Assembly (NCBI RefSeq): GCF_900496995.4
Contig: NC_044011.1
Location: 20,306,041 to 20,370,040, forward strand
Length of the DNA: 64,000 nucleotides
Reading direction: 5' to 3'
DNA from: Aquila chrysaetos chrysaetos
Taxonomy: Eukaryota; Chordata; Aves; Accipitriformes; Accipitridae
The notes below the pieces were generated by a model. That model made no database searches, had not been told where the DNA came from, and saw only the letters and a list, made by a program, of their open reading frames with translations. Numbering within the stretch: the first letter of the stretch is position 1; the number at the start of each line of letters is the position of its first letter. Shown piece after piece: positions 14,586 to 26,726 of this stretch. A program made the position numbers and the translations under genes.

Positions 14586-15419
14586 TCATATTATGTTACT
14601 ATCTATTCCACTTAGTTGCCTAAATACTTCTAAAATTTGATGATATTTCTAAAATTTGACCCTTAAGGTTAGATTCCCCCCAAAGAGGACTCTGACAATT
14701 AAATGGGACTTTATGTGCCTAGACAACCCGCCTGACAGCAGCCAGGCTCAGCTGTCATTTTGTCTTGAAAGTGCCTTCCTTCTCCAGCACAGAGCTTTCC
14801 CCCAGTCTAAGCTGCAATGAAACCTAGAAACTAGAAAGGCAATTCCCATGTCTAAATCACCTAAGCAATGCATTTCCCAAACAAATTAATACATGCAGCA
14901 CTTTGAAAGGTACAAAAGTCCAGCCTAAGGTATTGTACACACATTCTACTTGTTATAAGGGCAGTGGAGTGTCTGCAATATGGGCAAATACAGAAAAGCC
15001 TCAAAATCCAAAACAATAACATTTTTTGCATGCAGAAAGACACCTGTGGGAATATTCAACCTGATACTCAATCATTCCTGAATGGATGGTGTATCCCTCC
15101 CAAACAACTGACAGGACCAAGCTGGAACTGGCTGAAGCCCCTATCCCTCACGTCCATCCCAAGAAGGTGTTTCTTTGATAGCTGAGATCCGTAGCAGCAC
15201 CATCTGCCCCTCCTTTTGAGGTCGTGTCACTAGGCAGAAAGAAAAGCAAAACTGAAAGAAACAGAAGGAAAAATTAAGCACAGCATCACAGCATTTCTTT
15301 TCTCCCTTCTTGTCCCAGAATCTTTTTTCCTTACTTTGTTTTTTATTTTGTATTAACGTAGAGGCATGAGGGGGAAACCAGTCATGACCCTTTTTATAAA
15401 TAAGCAATTATTCCTGTCA
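14586..15419. other. Intergenic DNA, no gene recognised
   Basis: AT-rich; nothing recognisable before the CR1 fragment that follows. Confidence 0.65.
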
Positions 15420-15920
15420 ATTTAGCACTTGAGGGACCCCATCTGGAGCACTGTGTGTAGTTTGGGGCTCCGCAGACCAGAACATTTACAAACTGAAAAG
15501 TCCAATCAGGTTGGTGGAGCACATGATATATGATGAGAAGTTGAGGAAACTGGATTTGTTCAACCCAGAGAAAAGGCTAAAGGAGAGTCTAGTTTCCATT
15601 TTCAGCTTTCTAAAGGGGGTAGAAGAGCCAGAGAGAAGACAGAGACATCTTCTCAGCAGTGCACAGCAGAAGGACAAGAGTCAATCCTTGAAACCTACAG
15701 TATAGGAGATCCCAGTTACATATGAAGGGAAAAAAAATCATAAGGGTGGTCAAGCAAAGGAACAGGCTTATAGAGAGGTCATGAAACTTCTGTTCTTGGT
15801 AATAGTCAAAGTTTTCCTGGGCAAGGCCCTGAGCAATTTGACTGAATGTTAGCACTGTTTTGAGCAGGGGGGAGTTGACCAGGTGACCTCCAAAGATCCC
15901 CTCTAACCTAGCCCATTCTG
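15420..15920 (+). mobile_element. CR1 LINE 3' fragment
   Basis: The stretch follows the 3' part of CR1 in order: a segment like the one encoding LEYCVQFWAP (about 15440), the rolled-on AAGAGGCTGAG-like part (about 15565), and the terminal segment like GACCTCCAGAGGTCCC (about 15882-15905) that ends CR1 elements. It is moderately diverged and 5'-truncated, as most CR1 copies are. It has no coding capacity left. Confidence 0.7.
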
Positions 15921-18900
15921 CTCAGACCTTCTTGTAACGTAATAATTAGGGAGATGCAAGTTTGAACAGATGCAAGAGTAGGAAGGATATGACACACAGG
16001 TTGACCTCCAGTGCCCAACTCTACTTCCACATTTTGATGACGTAATGCTTTTGCTGGTGAGCTGTGTTTTCCAACTTAAGCAACAGGTCATGCACAAAGG
16101 AGAAATGAATGAAATATCATAAAAGTTTTCTGAGCAATAAAAAAAATTAAGATCAATTATTCCAAAGAAATTCACCTTGCAAACCTAGCAGCTTCTGTTC
16201 AAGGCAGACATAACCCATGTAGGCACTGAATTTGGCAGCATTACAGCAATAATATTTTCCTAAGGATGAGCTAGACTTGTAGCATTTTGCCTGTGTGTTA
16301 GACACAATACGCTTCCTTCATCAACTATCAACTGGCATGCATGGCTTCTTGTTCCACCTCATTCTTACTTAACCAATCTATTTACAGTGAACAACACAAG
16401 CAAGAACCTTTGGGGGGATTTTTGTATGGCACATTATGAATCACATTTTTTGGCCCTTCTTTTACATCACAGGGTACTGGCCACAGCTGGAAGCAGAACA
16501 CAGTCCTCCTCAGATCAATGGTCTGCTCTGATATGACAAATTCTGTGTTTTCATTCTGTTCCCTTTGATGTCTCTCTCTCTTCTCAAGCCTCATCTTGTT
16601 TTTATTCTATACATTGTATTTGGCTGAATTAGACTACAAAGTCTTGCAGAAGACATTGGTTTGAACAAGACTTCAAAAAATGGCTTAGTACATCTGGATA
16701 CCTCAAGTTGAGTGACACTTTAATATAACTGGATTTTTACAAAATGATGGACACCTGCTCTTTGAAAATCAAGCTCCTCTTAAGTTGTATGAAGATAAGC
16801 ACCACAGAAGTGATGCATCTGAAACTAATAGACACTTCTGAAAAATCCTGTGCCTTTACCGTGATTGATAGAGAACTGTGTGCATTTACAGCAACCTTTT
16901 AAGAGCAAGCTGCATGTCTGGCTGAAGGGTAACAGCATCGCTGGTTTCATATGCAACTACCTCTCATAGTGCACCACTATATTAATCTATTCTGAATAAA
17001 TGAGAAGAGTGCTAAATTTGTAATGAACAGTGTTTCCACCTGTCTCAAGATAATGAAAGAATGTAAAGCTGTTCTTAGAACTTTACAGAAAATAAGGGTA
17101 ATTAGACACTATCGGCACCTATAACCTGGGGCTGATCACATTTTGTGCAGAAAGGGGAAATTTTTTTTTTGCATGGATCTATTCTTTCTAAAAGAAAACA
17201 ATTCCTTGCTGTTATATTGCAGCACGAGGGAAAATAAAGCCCTATTCCACAGATCATTCTGTAGTCCCACTGTTCTGCAAGAATACTAGGGTACTATGAG
17301 CAAAGGACAAGACCTACAAAACCAGTACGTGGGCTTGCACTCACCTCCCACCTAAGAGAAAGCCTCTGCCACAAAAGAAAGCACCAAGTTCTTGAATGTT
17401 CGAGTAATTACCACTTGAACTTCTCCATCTTATAACACAAAGATCTGGAGTGTTTTCCTTACCTCATTGCTGTTATGTTGGCAGGGGAATGACAAACAAT
17501 ATTGAGGCAGGAGTCTCATGCCCACTTTGGCAAAAGCAGACCATCCTTTAACAAGTCTCTTGTTCTGCCTTATCGTTCGAAACGGCTTGTGTGAATTATG
17601 GATGAAATGGTATCTCTTTGCTAATAGACAAACTATAGCATCCCATCTGTGACAGGACACTTGGATGCTTCTCTCATCAAGTCAAAATGGTGTCAAATTT
17701 CTTTTGTCTGTATTTGAAATGCAACCTCCCTCAAGAACCTATGTATGAGCAATGATCATGTAACTCACACCAGATTGTGACACTAGGCTAGTGCAAGTTA
17801 CATTTACAAGGTAGAATGAGTGTTCATCATCCTGCTGCCTAATGAAATCAAACATTAAAATAAATCCAGTGCTAATGAAGAATACTATCAGAGTATCAAT
17901 TATAAAAAGACAGTGTTTCAAATTGACCGAGTTGTGAGAAAAGAACTACCTTGCAGGTCTGCAGTTGTCCTGGGGCTGCTTAACTAATCCTGCAGAACTG
18001 CTGTGGATGATGAATTTTGAGGACCTCCTGGCAGCACCAGCACTGTTCATGATGATGTGGCTCTCTGGCCGCTGGACAGGCCAGAAAGAACTCCTCAGAT
18101 GTGAAGTAAAAGCAAAGATCTTACTCTGCATACTCAAAATGCTTAACTGGAACTATAGTGCAGTATTTTAATGATAAGGGAATAAAGACATGAGCGGACA
18201 TACTGAGTTTGGTTCTACATAGAACTCAGAGCACGTTTATCCTGGTTTTTAAGAATGCAAGAAGGAACACAAACCAGCTTACCAAAGAGACGAAAATTAT
18301 GTTATCAAAAAAGAAAAATTCACTATAAAAAGTGGAAGGGTAGCGAAAGAGAGGCAAGAGGATGAAACAGAGACTAGTATCAGTGAGTTATGTAGGGCAT
18401 GTATAAGAAGAATCACTAAGACAAAATGTGTAAAGGGCATGGCAGTGCAAAATAACATGATGTAGGAATACTGGAAACTGAACTAGTGGAGACCTTGACA
18501 GAGGACATAAGAATGTCTGAGGATCTGAAATAGGTTTTTACAAAGGCCAGCATTAAAATAAGTAGATAATGAATATGTCCTAAAATACGGTTTAAGCGTA
18601 TCGGAGAATAAGAGATAAAGATGGTGGTATAGCATCTGCCACCATAAGGCTCAAACAATAAAGACGTAAGTGAATTTAAATGAATAAGAGCTTGGAATAC
18701 TGTTGGTCCTAAATATTTGACACCTGACAATATTCAATGATCAAGAAAACAAGTTAGCACAAATAAGAAGCACATGCTATCATAAGGTGTGTATCAGAGT
18801 ATTAAAGAATGACTCCTATTTTTGCCTTACTTGTAAAAAAAACCAATGAAACTGTGAAAAAGAGAAACATCAAGGTGACACAGGGGAGATAAATCTTTGA

Positions 18901-19884
18901 CTATTGTCAATAGAGATTAAAGTCTTTTTTTTCTTTTTTCCTTTTTTTTTTTTTTGCATTACTATAGGCATACAGTGGTTACACACTTATAAAAATCCCT
19001 CATGTTTCAGCTGTCAAATTTTAAATATGGAAATCCAAGGTAGTCCTAGAGAGAAAAGTTATGCACATGTTTTATTTGATTCAGAATGAAGTACTCTGCA
19101 CATCAATCAACCGTTCTAATAAATGAGGAATCAGACAAACTATGTACAAGTAATTTCTATATTCAGAAAATCTGCTTTTCTGGATACCTGTTGTGACGGC
19201 TGCTCTGGGAAAAACTGAATTCAACATATATTTCATAGGACATTTAAGTTCGACCACAGAATTCAGCACAACTTGTATTACACAGGACAAGTGTGGCAAC
19301 ATGACCTAATGTAGACATACCAGCTTAGTGAAAAAGCAAGTATTATTAGTACAGTTTACTCTGAGGGTTAACTGTCTAGCTCAGTGCAGGACTAGAAGTC
19401 CACAGTGCAGATTAAATGCGACTGCAAATGCATCAGTTCAAAACTCATTGCGAACAGAGCCTCAGTCAGTCCAAGATAAAACTGTGGAGTCTTCCACAAA
19501 GGCAAAAGCGATAGGCAGGTTTATACACAAAACAAAGACACATTGTTTTACAAAAATATACGATGCCAACTGAAGGGGGGGATGGAATCAAACTGCTACA
19601 CAAAGAGACTAGCAATGTACACTGCTGTCTTCCTAAAGCTTTTGTCAAACTATACTTTTCTTAAGCTTTAGACAAGACACATTACCTTTAACACACACTA
19701 AGTTAACTCTCTTAAAGCCTTATGGGAGCCTAGGCTCTACCAGGTTAGCATGGGTTAAAGTTGGTTGCACGTGCTAACATCACACCTTTAAGTCTTTGTC
19801 TAGACAGAGCATTAGAATAGATAACTTGTTTGTAGGATGCAAGTATACAGAATTAGATAACAAACTGTTCCAATAGATGTAAAC
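15921..19884. other. Intergenic DNA between two CR1 fragments
   Basis: No gene or RNA recognised. One T-rich tract near 18.94 kb. Otherwise unremarkable AT-rich sequence. Confidence 0.65.
18924..18955. repeat. T-rich low-complexity tract
   Basis: T runs broken only by single or double C, ending in a 15-base T run. Confidence 0.9.
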
Positions 19885-20050
19885 AAAAAGTCAATGTGCT
19901 GACAATGGATTGCAGAAGACAGAAGTAACAAGTTGCGTTCCTTGGGGATGCCTGTCTAGTTCTCTGTTGTTTATTAATGACCTTGAAAGATGCTGTCTGA
20001 ATACGGCCAAAAGTATGTGGTAACTGGAAATATCACGAATGCCTCATATA
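19885..20050 (+). mobile_element. Short decayed CR1 reverse-transcriptase fragment
   Basis: One frame near 19935-19990 reads VPWGCLSSSLLFINDLE, recognisably the CR1 motif VPQGS-LGP-LFNIFINDLE. Little on either side can be aligned, so this is a small remnant of an old insertion. Confidence 0.45.
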
Positions 20051-23000
20051 CTTAGAAAATGTGCCATACTACAAAATAGCATTCAAGCACCTGCATTGAC
20101 AAAGGTAATGCCATCATGCAATGCATTAGGACTTCTGGGAGCACATCCCCTGCACCTTTAGCCTGTATTAATCTTAGCTGCTTTGCACATTCTTCTCCAG
20201 TGCTCAGTGGGTATGCACAGCCAATTTACCTAAGCATCTGTGGGAAAAGGTAAAGGGGAACATACAAGACACTGGAAGAACAGAGGCACTTCTGTGTAGC
20301 TGACCTGCAGGGAAGTTGCATTTATAGATTTGATCTTCAGCCTTTCTCACCAGACACCTGTCAATGTACCAAAGGGTACGGATTCCTAAATTAGGTTAAC
20401 TAACCTTGCCTTGCCAATCTAAGCTTCTAGTCAAGGAAGCCTAGGTGTGAATGTTTTCTTTCCTGATAGCTTTAATGGGCAGAGATGTTCAGTGAAAAGT
20501 TGTTCTATGGCAATAATCATATTCTGGCAATATCAAATCAACCAGTGCCCAATTTGCATACAAAAGGCAGTTTATCCATACAAAAATACATAGAAGTTTT
20601 CAATTGTGAACTCCATCAGCTTGCTACTCAAATTTCTACATGTGTAATGTTTCAATTAAGGCAACATCTGAACTCTGCCAGTCATGTCTCAGGCATGGAA
20701 TTAAGCCAATCAACAAGTCTGGCATCAGGAAGATATTCTGTCTTCACAAGGGTCCTGTGCTAATTGTGCAGCAAAAGCTAAACCGTGCTTAGTCCACTGC
20801 CTTTGATCCCAGAATTGCAATTTTCCTATTACTAAAACTTTTGGGGTTTAGTATTAAATCTCCTGGATTTTTCCATGTTTCTGTATAACTGACCATTTGG
20901 GTCCTGGGTAGTTTAAGCCCTCCAAAACACATCATAACTACTTATTCCCCAGGCTTTCAAACTGCGGTCTGTCACTGTTGTGTAATGTACCAGTGATGTT
21001 GCTGGAGCCATGGCAGATAATAGGATGGTTACTTGTTAGTTCAGTGTCCTTATGTCCAGCTGAAACAACACATGAGAGGAGAGATAAATTAATAGTTGAT
21101 AGGAAGTTGATAGTCAGGTTCATATCTTTTGTCCCTGAAAAAAAAATATATACTACTGCAGATGAATGGATAAGTGCACAGGTACTTTCTCACCAGGTAA
21201 AAATTGCCTCTAGGATTCTCTGTGGTTATAACAGGGGCAGGAAGCCCCAGAAGACTGTTAAAATACAAAGGGAGTTTCCCCATAACAATCCGCGCTTGAT
21301 ATGTAGCTTATTAATTGCAGCATGTTTTATTTGACTGTACCTCCCTCTGCTTCTAAAAATAGGACTGTCAAAAGGCATCGCTGCATCAGCCAGTTCCTCT
21401 CTGCAAGTTAATCTATTATACAAGAAAAGGACTTTACAAATGGCTACATTAAAGACATCTAATGAAGTCAAAGCAGCTGTTTTAAAACATATTCAAACAA
21501 AATCTAGTCAATGAGATTTGGCCTCTGAATTTCATGTTGTACTATTAGGTATGTAGAAATTGAGCTTTTCAGGGGAATGAATTCTTTAAATTAAGTGAAA
21601 AGTCAGGCTATTTGAGCACCTCATTATAGTCTGTATTGAAGATCTTTCTCATCCATATTATCCTATTAAGGATTGCAGTGATACCCACAACTGTATTCAG
21701 TGGTGCAATAAAAGGACACACACAGCACTCAAACCAATGCTTTTGACACTTCTGTCCTTATTCAAGCTCAGTTCCTATTTATCTCAACAGAAATTTTGTT
21801 ACAGGATATGGAATTAAGCCATGTGTTTTTAACCCAACAATATATTACATCCTGCAAAAATGTAATTTTCTGGGCCTTAGAAAATATCAAAGCTTCAGAT
21901 CATTATTAATTACTTATGCATGCATATTATTCCTCCTTCCTACTGACAGATCTTCTTTGAAGCAGAATGGGTGCATTTCCTTCAGGCTATTCTGCCTTAA
22001 AAGGGTCAGCATGAAAACCACATTTTTGTTACGCCTATCAAATGTGGTATCCACAACAGTAAAAATAACACTTAAGGCTACTGCAACTGAAAGAAACAAC
22101 AGAGAAATATATATCTGTATCTCTGACATTTGATTATGTGCCCATCCTAAATAAGCTGGTGTAGGCATGTTTTGCATGTTGAAGCTCTCATTTCTCCCTT
22201 ACTCAACGATCTGATGCATTTCATCAGGGAATTAAAAACTTCCATAATTTTTTTAATAATTCAGAGTATATTAGTTAAGTGCATTTCACCAGAAAGTGTG
22301 TGTTTCTAACCAGGAAGTTTTAAGGAGGGTCTTTTTAATTAGTTCAGAATAAAAAAGCATTACGTCAGGTGGCCCTTGGTAGATTTTACACTGGATCTTT
22401 AGTGATAAAATGTGGGCATACATATTCCATTCCCAGCCGTGAAAGGGATGCCCATTGCATCTAACAGAAAATGTAATGCTTAGGAAATCATGGTTTTCAT
22501 GTAAGGGCACAATCCTGCTTTAATTAAAGTCAATTTAAAATCTGATATTAATATCAGTGGGAATAAGTGTAAACCTTTATTTTTTCAGGAATTGGTTTAA
22601 TTCATTGTGCTTCGGCTAGCAATTCTGATTACAATCTATCACAAACTACAACACTAACTTTGTTAAACCCAGAAAATCAAATTAACAATGACTAAAACAC
22701 ATATTTGTTTGTGTTACAAAAGCAATCAATAATTCCTGGACTACATATTCAAAAGTAGCATGTCATGATGCATAGAAAATAAGCGGATGGATATATATAA
22801 TGGGCACTTTTCAAACTATGAGATATGACATCAATTAATACGCTTTTGTTTAATTTAGCTCTATGATCCCTTTCCATCACATTCTGCTTTTTCTCTCATA
22901 CTCCTCCCATTTCCTTTTCCTCCCACTCCCACCCTATTCTCTCTCATTATGATGTTCCCTCCCTCACGTCCCCTCTGTTCACCCTGTCCTGCCTCCTGTG

Positions 23001-23230
23001 CCCTGAGCATCAACGTTACCACCCCACTACACCAAACAGTACACTTCATCCTTCAGCCACGGCCTCCAGAGCCTTTCATTCACTGCTGATTTGCTTCCAT
23101 ACACTGCAAAGAAGCGTGTGGGTCCAAGTACCAATTTGGTTGTCTGCATGTTAAGTTGGAGAACGCAAACAACCTTCCATGTAACCTCTTGGCAGAGTGA
23201 GTTATCCACCACCTTAGGGTGCCTTAGTTT
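20051..23230. other. Intergenic DNA, no gene recognised
   Basis: No coding sequence with family resemblance. The longest open frame (20978-21334, 118 codons) has no recognisable domain. The stretch at 22.5-22.7 kb is rich in TTAAT/ATTAA motifs and free of recognisable repeats. Confidence 0.65.
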
Positions 23231-23414
23231 CAGCAATATGGCCAAGTGGATTGCACATAGGACTGGGAGCCCAGAAAATCCTGAGTGCCAGTAATAGCTT
23301 TAACTAATGATTCTTTCAATGAATCCCGACAATTCATTAATCGTCTTTGTCTCAGATTATCTGCAAAGATTGGTATAATAGCGCTTTGCTCGCCTTCCTC
23401 ACAGGATTTTGCAA
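23231..23414 (+). mobile_element. MIR (CORE-SINE), nearly full length
   Basis: It follows the MIR consensus from end to end. The tRNA-derived head reads like ACAGTATGG-AGTGGA...ACTGGGAG (23231-23270), the middle like GGCAAGTCACTTAACC...CTCAGTTTCCTCATCTG (about 23325-23365), and the tail like ATAATAGTACCT...CCTCACAGGGTT (about 23372-23412). MIR elements are ancient and shared by amniotes, so this copy predates the origin of birds. Confidence 0.7.
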
Positions 23415-24070
23415 GAAACAGTCCGACACCCAAATTTTATTCTCTCTATATATATGCTTGAGTTTCATTTATTTCAGTGGGAATTATGCTTTTTTATCTG
23501 AAGGCAGAACTTAGCCCTTCTACAGTCAGGATTATGTTGCTCTCTGAAGATGTAAACCTCAAGTTTTATTATACTTTTATTAAGAGACTTATGCAAAATG
23601 AAAAGTTGAACAGAAGGCTGTTACTCCCATTAAGAAGAGATATGACAGGAAAAAGCAAACAAGGAAAATGAAGAATGGTGTTCCCTTTAAATTAGAACAA
23701 ATTTGTATCCCAGAATAGAAGATGGAGCAAGAAGATGCGTGCTTTCAAGGGAAAGTATGTTAAGTGCTGAAGACATTGACTAAATTGTTCAAGAACACTT
23801 CATGCTTACTTAATGACTGATTACTCAGTAATGTTCCCAAGGTCAGCAAAACCTTGGGTATCTGTCATCTGAATGCCAGTTCCATGCGTTAAAGTGACCA
23901 AAATTGCAGTAACTTTCAACAGCTGACATTTTTAAAGGCTGTGTCCCTTTATGATATTGTTTATTTATTTAAGCATAGTAAAAATATCTGTATTCCAACC
24001 ATTTAAGACTAAGTCCTAATGAACAGCACTCATGTCCAAACACTTAGACCTTCCTACCCTCAAAAAAATT

Positions 24071-24091
24071 AAAAAAAAAAAAAAAAAAAAA
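24071..24091. repeat. Poly(A) run (21 bp)
   Basis: An uninterrupted A run follows CAAAAAAATT. No retrotransposed gene body is recognisable upstream of it. Confidence 0.9.
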
Positions 24092-25625
24092 GTCTTCCAA
24101 GAAACATGTCTTCAATCCTCTCATTTCTCCTCCCCAGAGAAGATGTAGTAGAAGGGACAGCATGACCTAAAGGTCAACAGATTCATGCTCTGGCAATAAA
24201 TGGAGGAAGCAAATTCCATGGTAGTAGATTCCTGACTCAGATGTGCCCTGTATCCAACTCCTCAGCTGACAGCCTAAGCTTCGCAGATATCTCCAATTCC
24301 ATATTATCACAGATACAGAGGAGACGTTCTTTTTGTTAACTAGGAAAAACATATTTATGGCTTTGGGATTTAAAGCTAACTCTTTATCTCACAACTCTAA
24401 ACATATCAAAAGGCAGCACAGATCAGAGAACAGGAGTGTAGCACCCTTGCATAGAGAACACAAGAGAACATGTACATTCTGCTCCAGCCGGAGCGTTAGG
24501 TGGCCTCTAAGGTGTGGCACCATGAAGAGCATTTTGCCATGAGCTAATGATGAGGTTTTATAAACATCAATCTACAGGAAGGAAAGGTTACAATTGCCAA
24601 GCCACTATTTTTCAGCTTTTTGGACATCTAGAATCAGTGTAAGAAGGGATCTGTGATAAAAGCTGCACACGCTCTCTGAGCTGACTATAATTTTAAATGG
24701 TTCAGTAAAACCTAACAAGAAAAAAACCTTTTCATACCAAAAATGCTATTCCTAGAAGTACATTTGAGTGCCATGACATTACAATATAAATTATAGCCTC
24801 ACAAGAGTATTAGAAAAATGGGTAATTAAAAATGCCAATTTATACATACATGAAACACATTTTTATTGCTAAAATTAAGTGCTTATTATAGAAACCAATT
24901 ATTAAGCTATACCACACTTTAGATTTTATGAACTAAATCTGCAAATGACTTGGGTGCCTAACTCCACCTTTAGGTACCTCAGGTTAACATTTCAGCATTA
25001 CCGCAACCCACAGATCTTTTTCAATCGCTGCTTAAATTTGAGGGCAGGGCAGGAGGAGATCAACAGGTAGGCACATGCCAGACTGTGAAGCTGCTCAAAG
25101 CCCTGCCTCATGCCTAATCCCCGCTGGAAATCTCAGATTCAACATTTGCGGGGGGGGAGGTAAGAGGGAGCAGCAGGGTCAGGGCACACATCTGTCAGGA
25201 TTAGGGCATATGCATGCATATTGGGAAATAAGTTCTGAAGTCTCCTCTCTGCCTGATTCATTGAATGAACTTGAACCCATTCTCCTGTTTCTCTGGGAAG
25301 TGGCCAAATGTCAAAGCCATTCGGTGTTTTGAAAAAAATCTGTCTCAATCTGTCCCACTATAGCTGCTCCACTTTGTATAAACATTTGTACATTTCTTGG
25401 AACATACTTGTGAATCTGGGTCTCCTGTATGACCACTTTAACTAGCAGGTTAGTCTTACAGGCTCCCATTCCCAGTGAAGTAGAACAGCTTCAATAGGAG
25501 ATACTTGCCCAAAAATATGCTATGGCCTCGGATATTGGAAAACAGTGCTCATATGTGGCTCCAAATTAGAACAAATACAAACATGGTCTGAATACTGGCC
25601 TGCTATTTTGCATCCTTCCTCACAG

Positions 25626-25649
25626 AATAAAATAAAATAAAATAAAATA
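25626..25649. repeat. (AAAAT)n microsatellite
   Basis: Four to five perfect AAAAT units. Confidence 0.9.
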
Positions 25650-26611
25650 CGATTTCTCTATCCTAACCTGTGACACACTGGCTTTCAAGGGATTTCATAT
25701 TGCTTCATGAGAAATGATATACTGGAGTGAACTTCACTAAATATTCTGAGTAGAAAAAGCACATCATCCCGGCAGTGTGGAACCGGGTTCCTACCAAACC
25801 AACCAGGCACTGAGCCAGGGCAGCGACTTCTTGGTCTGAGCACCAAAAAGCAGGGAGAAGAAAAGGACAAAGAAGTATTGGTCATACCCAGAGCAAGCTA
25901 AGCATGGGCAATTGGCTCCTCACAAAATGGTACAGAAAAGAGCTTGCATAAAAATAATGCAATAGCCAGTCTGGGAGCTAGCTCAGGTATGGATAAATAT
26001 TCCATGAGCACACCAATCCACCTCCAGAATAACCTTGCTTCCTATCTGCCCCAACTCAGGAAACTCCCATGATGGTAACAGGAAGAGGTTATCCTGTGGT
26101 ATGTTGAACCATCCCAGTCTTTAAAAGCTGCCCACACAACAAGTACTTGTCAGCAGCCTTGCACTGGCAATAATTTGGTTGTAAACAAGAAAATTCAACC
26201 CAAGCTTGTCCTCAGAAAAAACCAAGCCATTTAGTGACAAAGGATTAGGTTCTGTGCACTTATCCTTTCCTAAGATAAAGGAATATATGTACTTCACACC
26301 TTTGGCCAACACAGCTATGCTTGCAAGTGTCTAGTAATGCATACAAAGCCTAATGCTGCACATACCAGGAAGCAACAGCGAGAGATACTCGTTTTAGTGA
26401 TCTGCAGTCCAGTGTTCGTGGGACTGGGTATCGCTGAGAATCATGTATGTGTGTGTACCTGGTAATGAAAAATTAAATCATTCTCAAATGCCTATTCGTT
26501 CCCTGCCAAGAGCATTATTATCCACATGGAAACAACAAGCAATTACTCACCTGCTCTGAGGTCTCCCTCTTGTGCAGAGCACCATTCTGTGACCACCCTC
26601 ACATTAAATTT

Positions 26612-26726
26612 GGGCTTGTCTACACGTGGAGTTGTTCCTGATTAATTGTTCTTGATTAATGTCATGTGTGGCCAGAGCATCCACATGTGGCATTAATCAG
26701 AAATAGCTTTACGTGTAGACAAGCCC
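26612..26726. mobile_element. MITE: 115-bp DNA transposon remnant with perfect 16-bp terminal inverted repeats
   Basis: GGGCTTGTCTACACGT at 26612-26627 is exactly complementary to ACGTGTAGACAAGCCC at 26711-26726. The interior is also partly palindromic, with GATTAAT copies on the left and ATTAATC on the right. There is no coding capacity. Short elements with this GGGCTTGTCTACAC end occur in reptile genomes as far as I recall; I cannot name the superfamily with certainty. No clear target-site duplication is visible. Confidence 0.75.

Larger units (their letters stand above)
23415..26611. other. Intergenic DNA between MIR and MITE
   Basis: Contains the 21-base A run and the AAAAT microsatellite; otherwise nothing recognisable. 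Confidence 0.65.

Noticed and set aside
24900-25130. TGGGTGCCTAACTCC-type motifs, also near 12.3 and 29.1 kb, suggesting a dispersed repeat
   Set aside because: The shared words are short and the surrounding sequence does not align by eye; a repeat search would be needed to support them.
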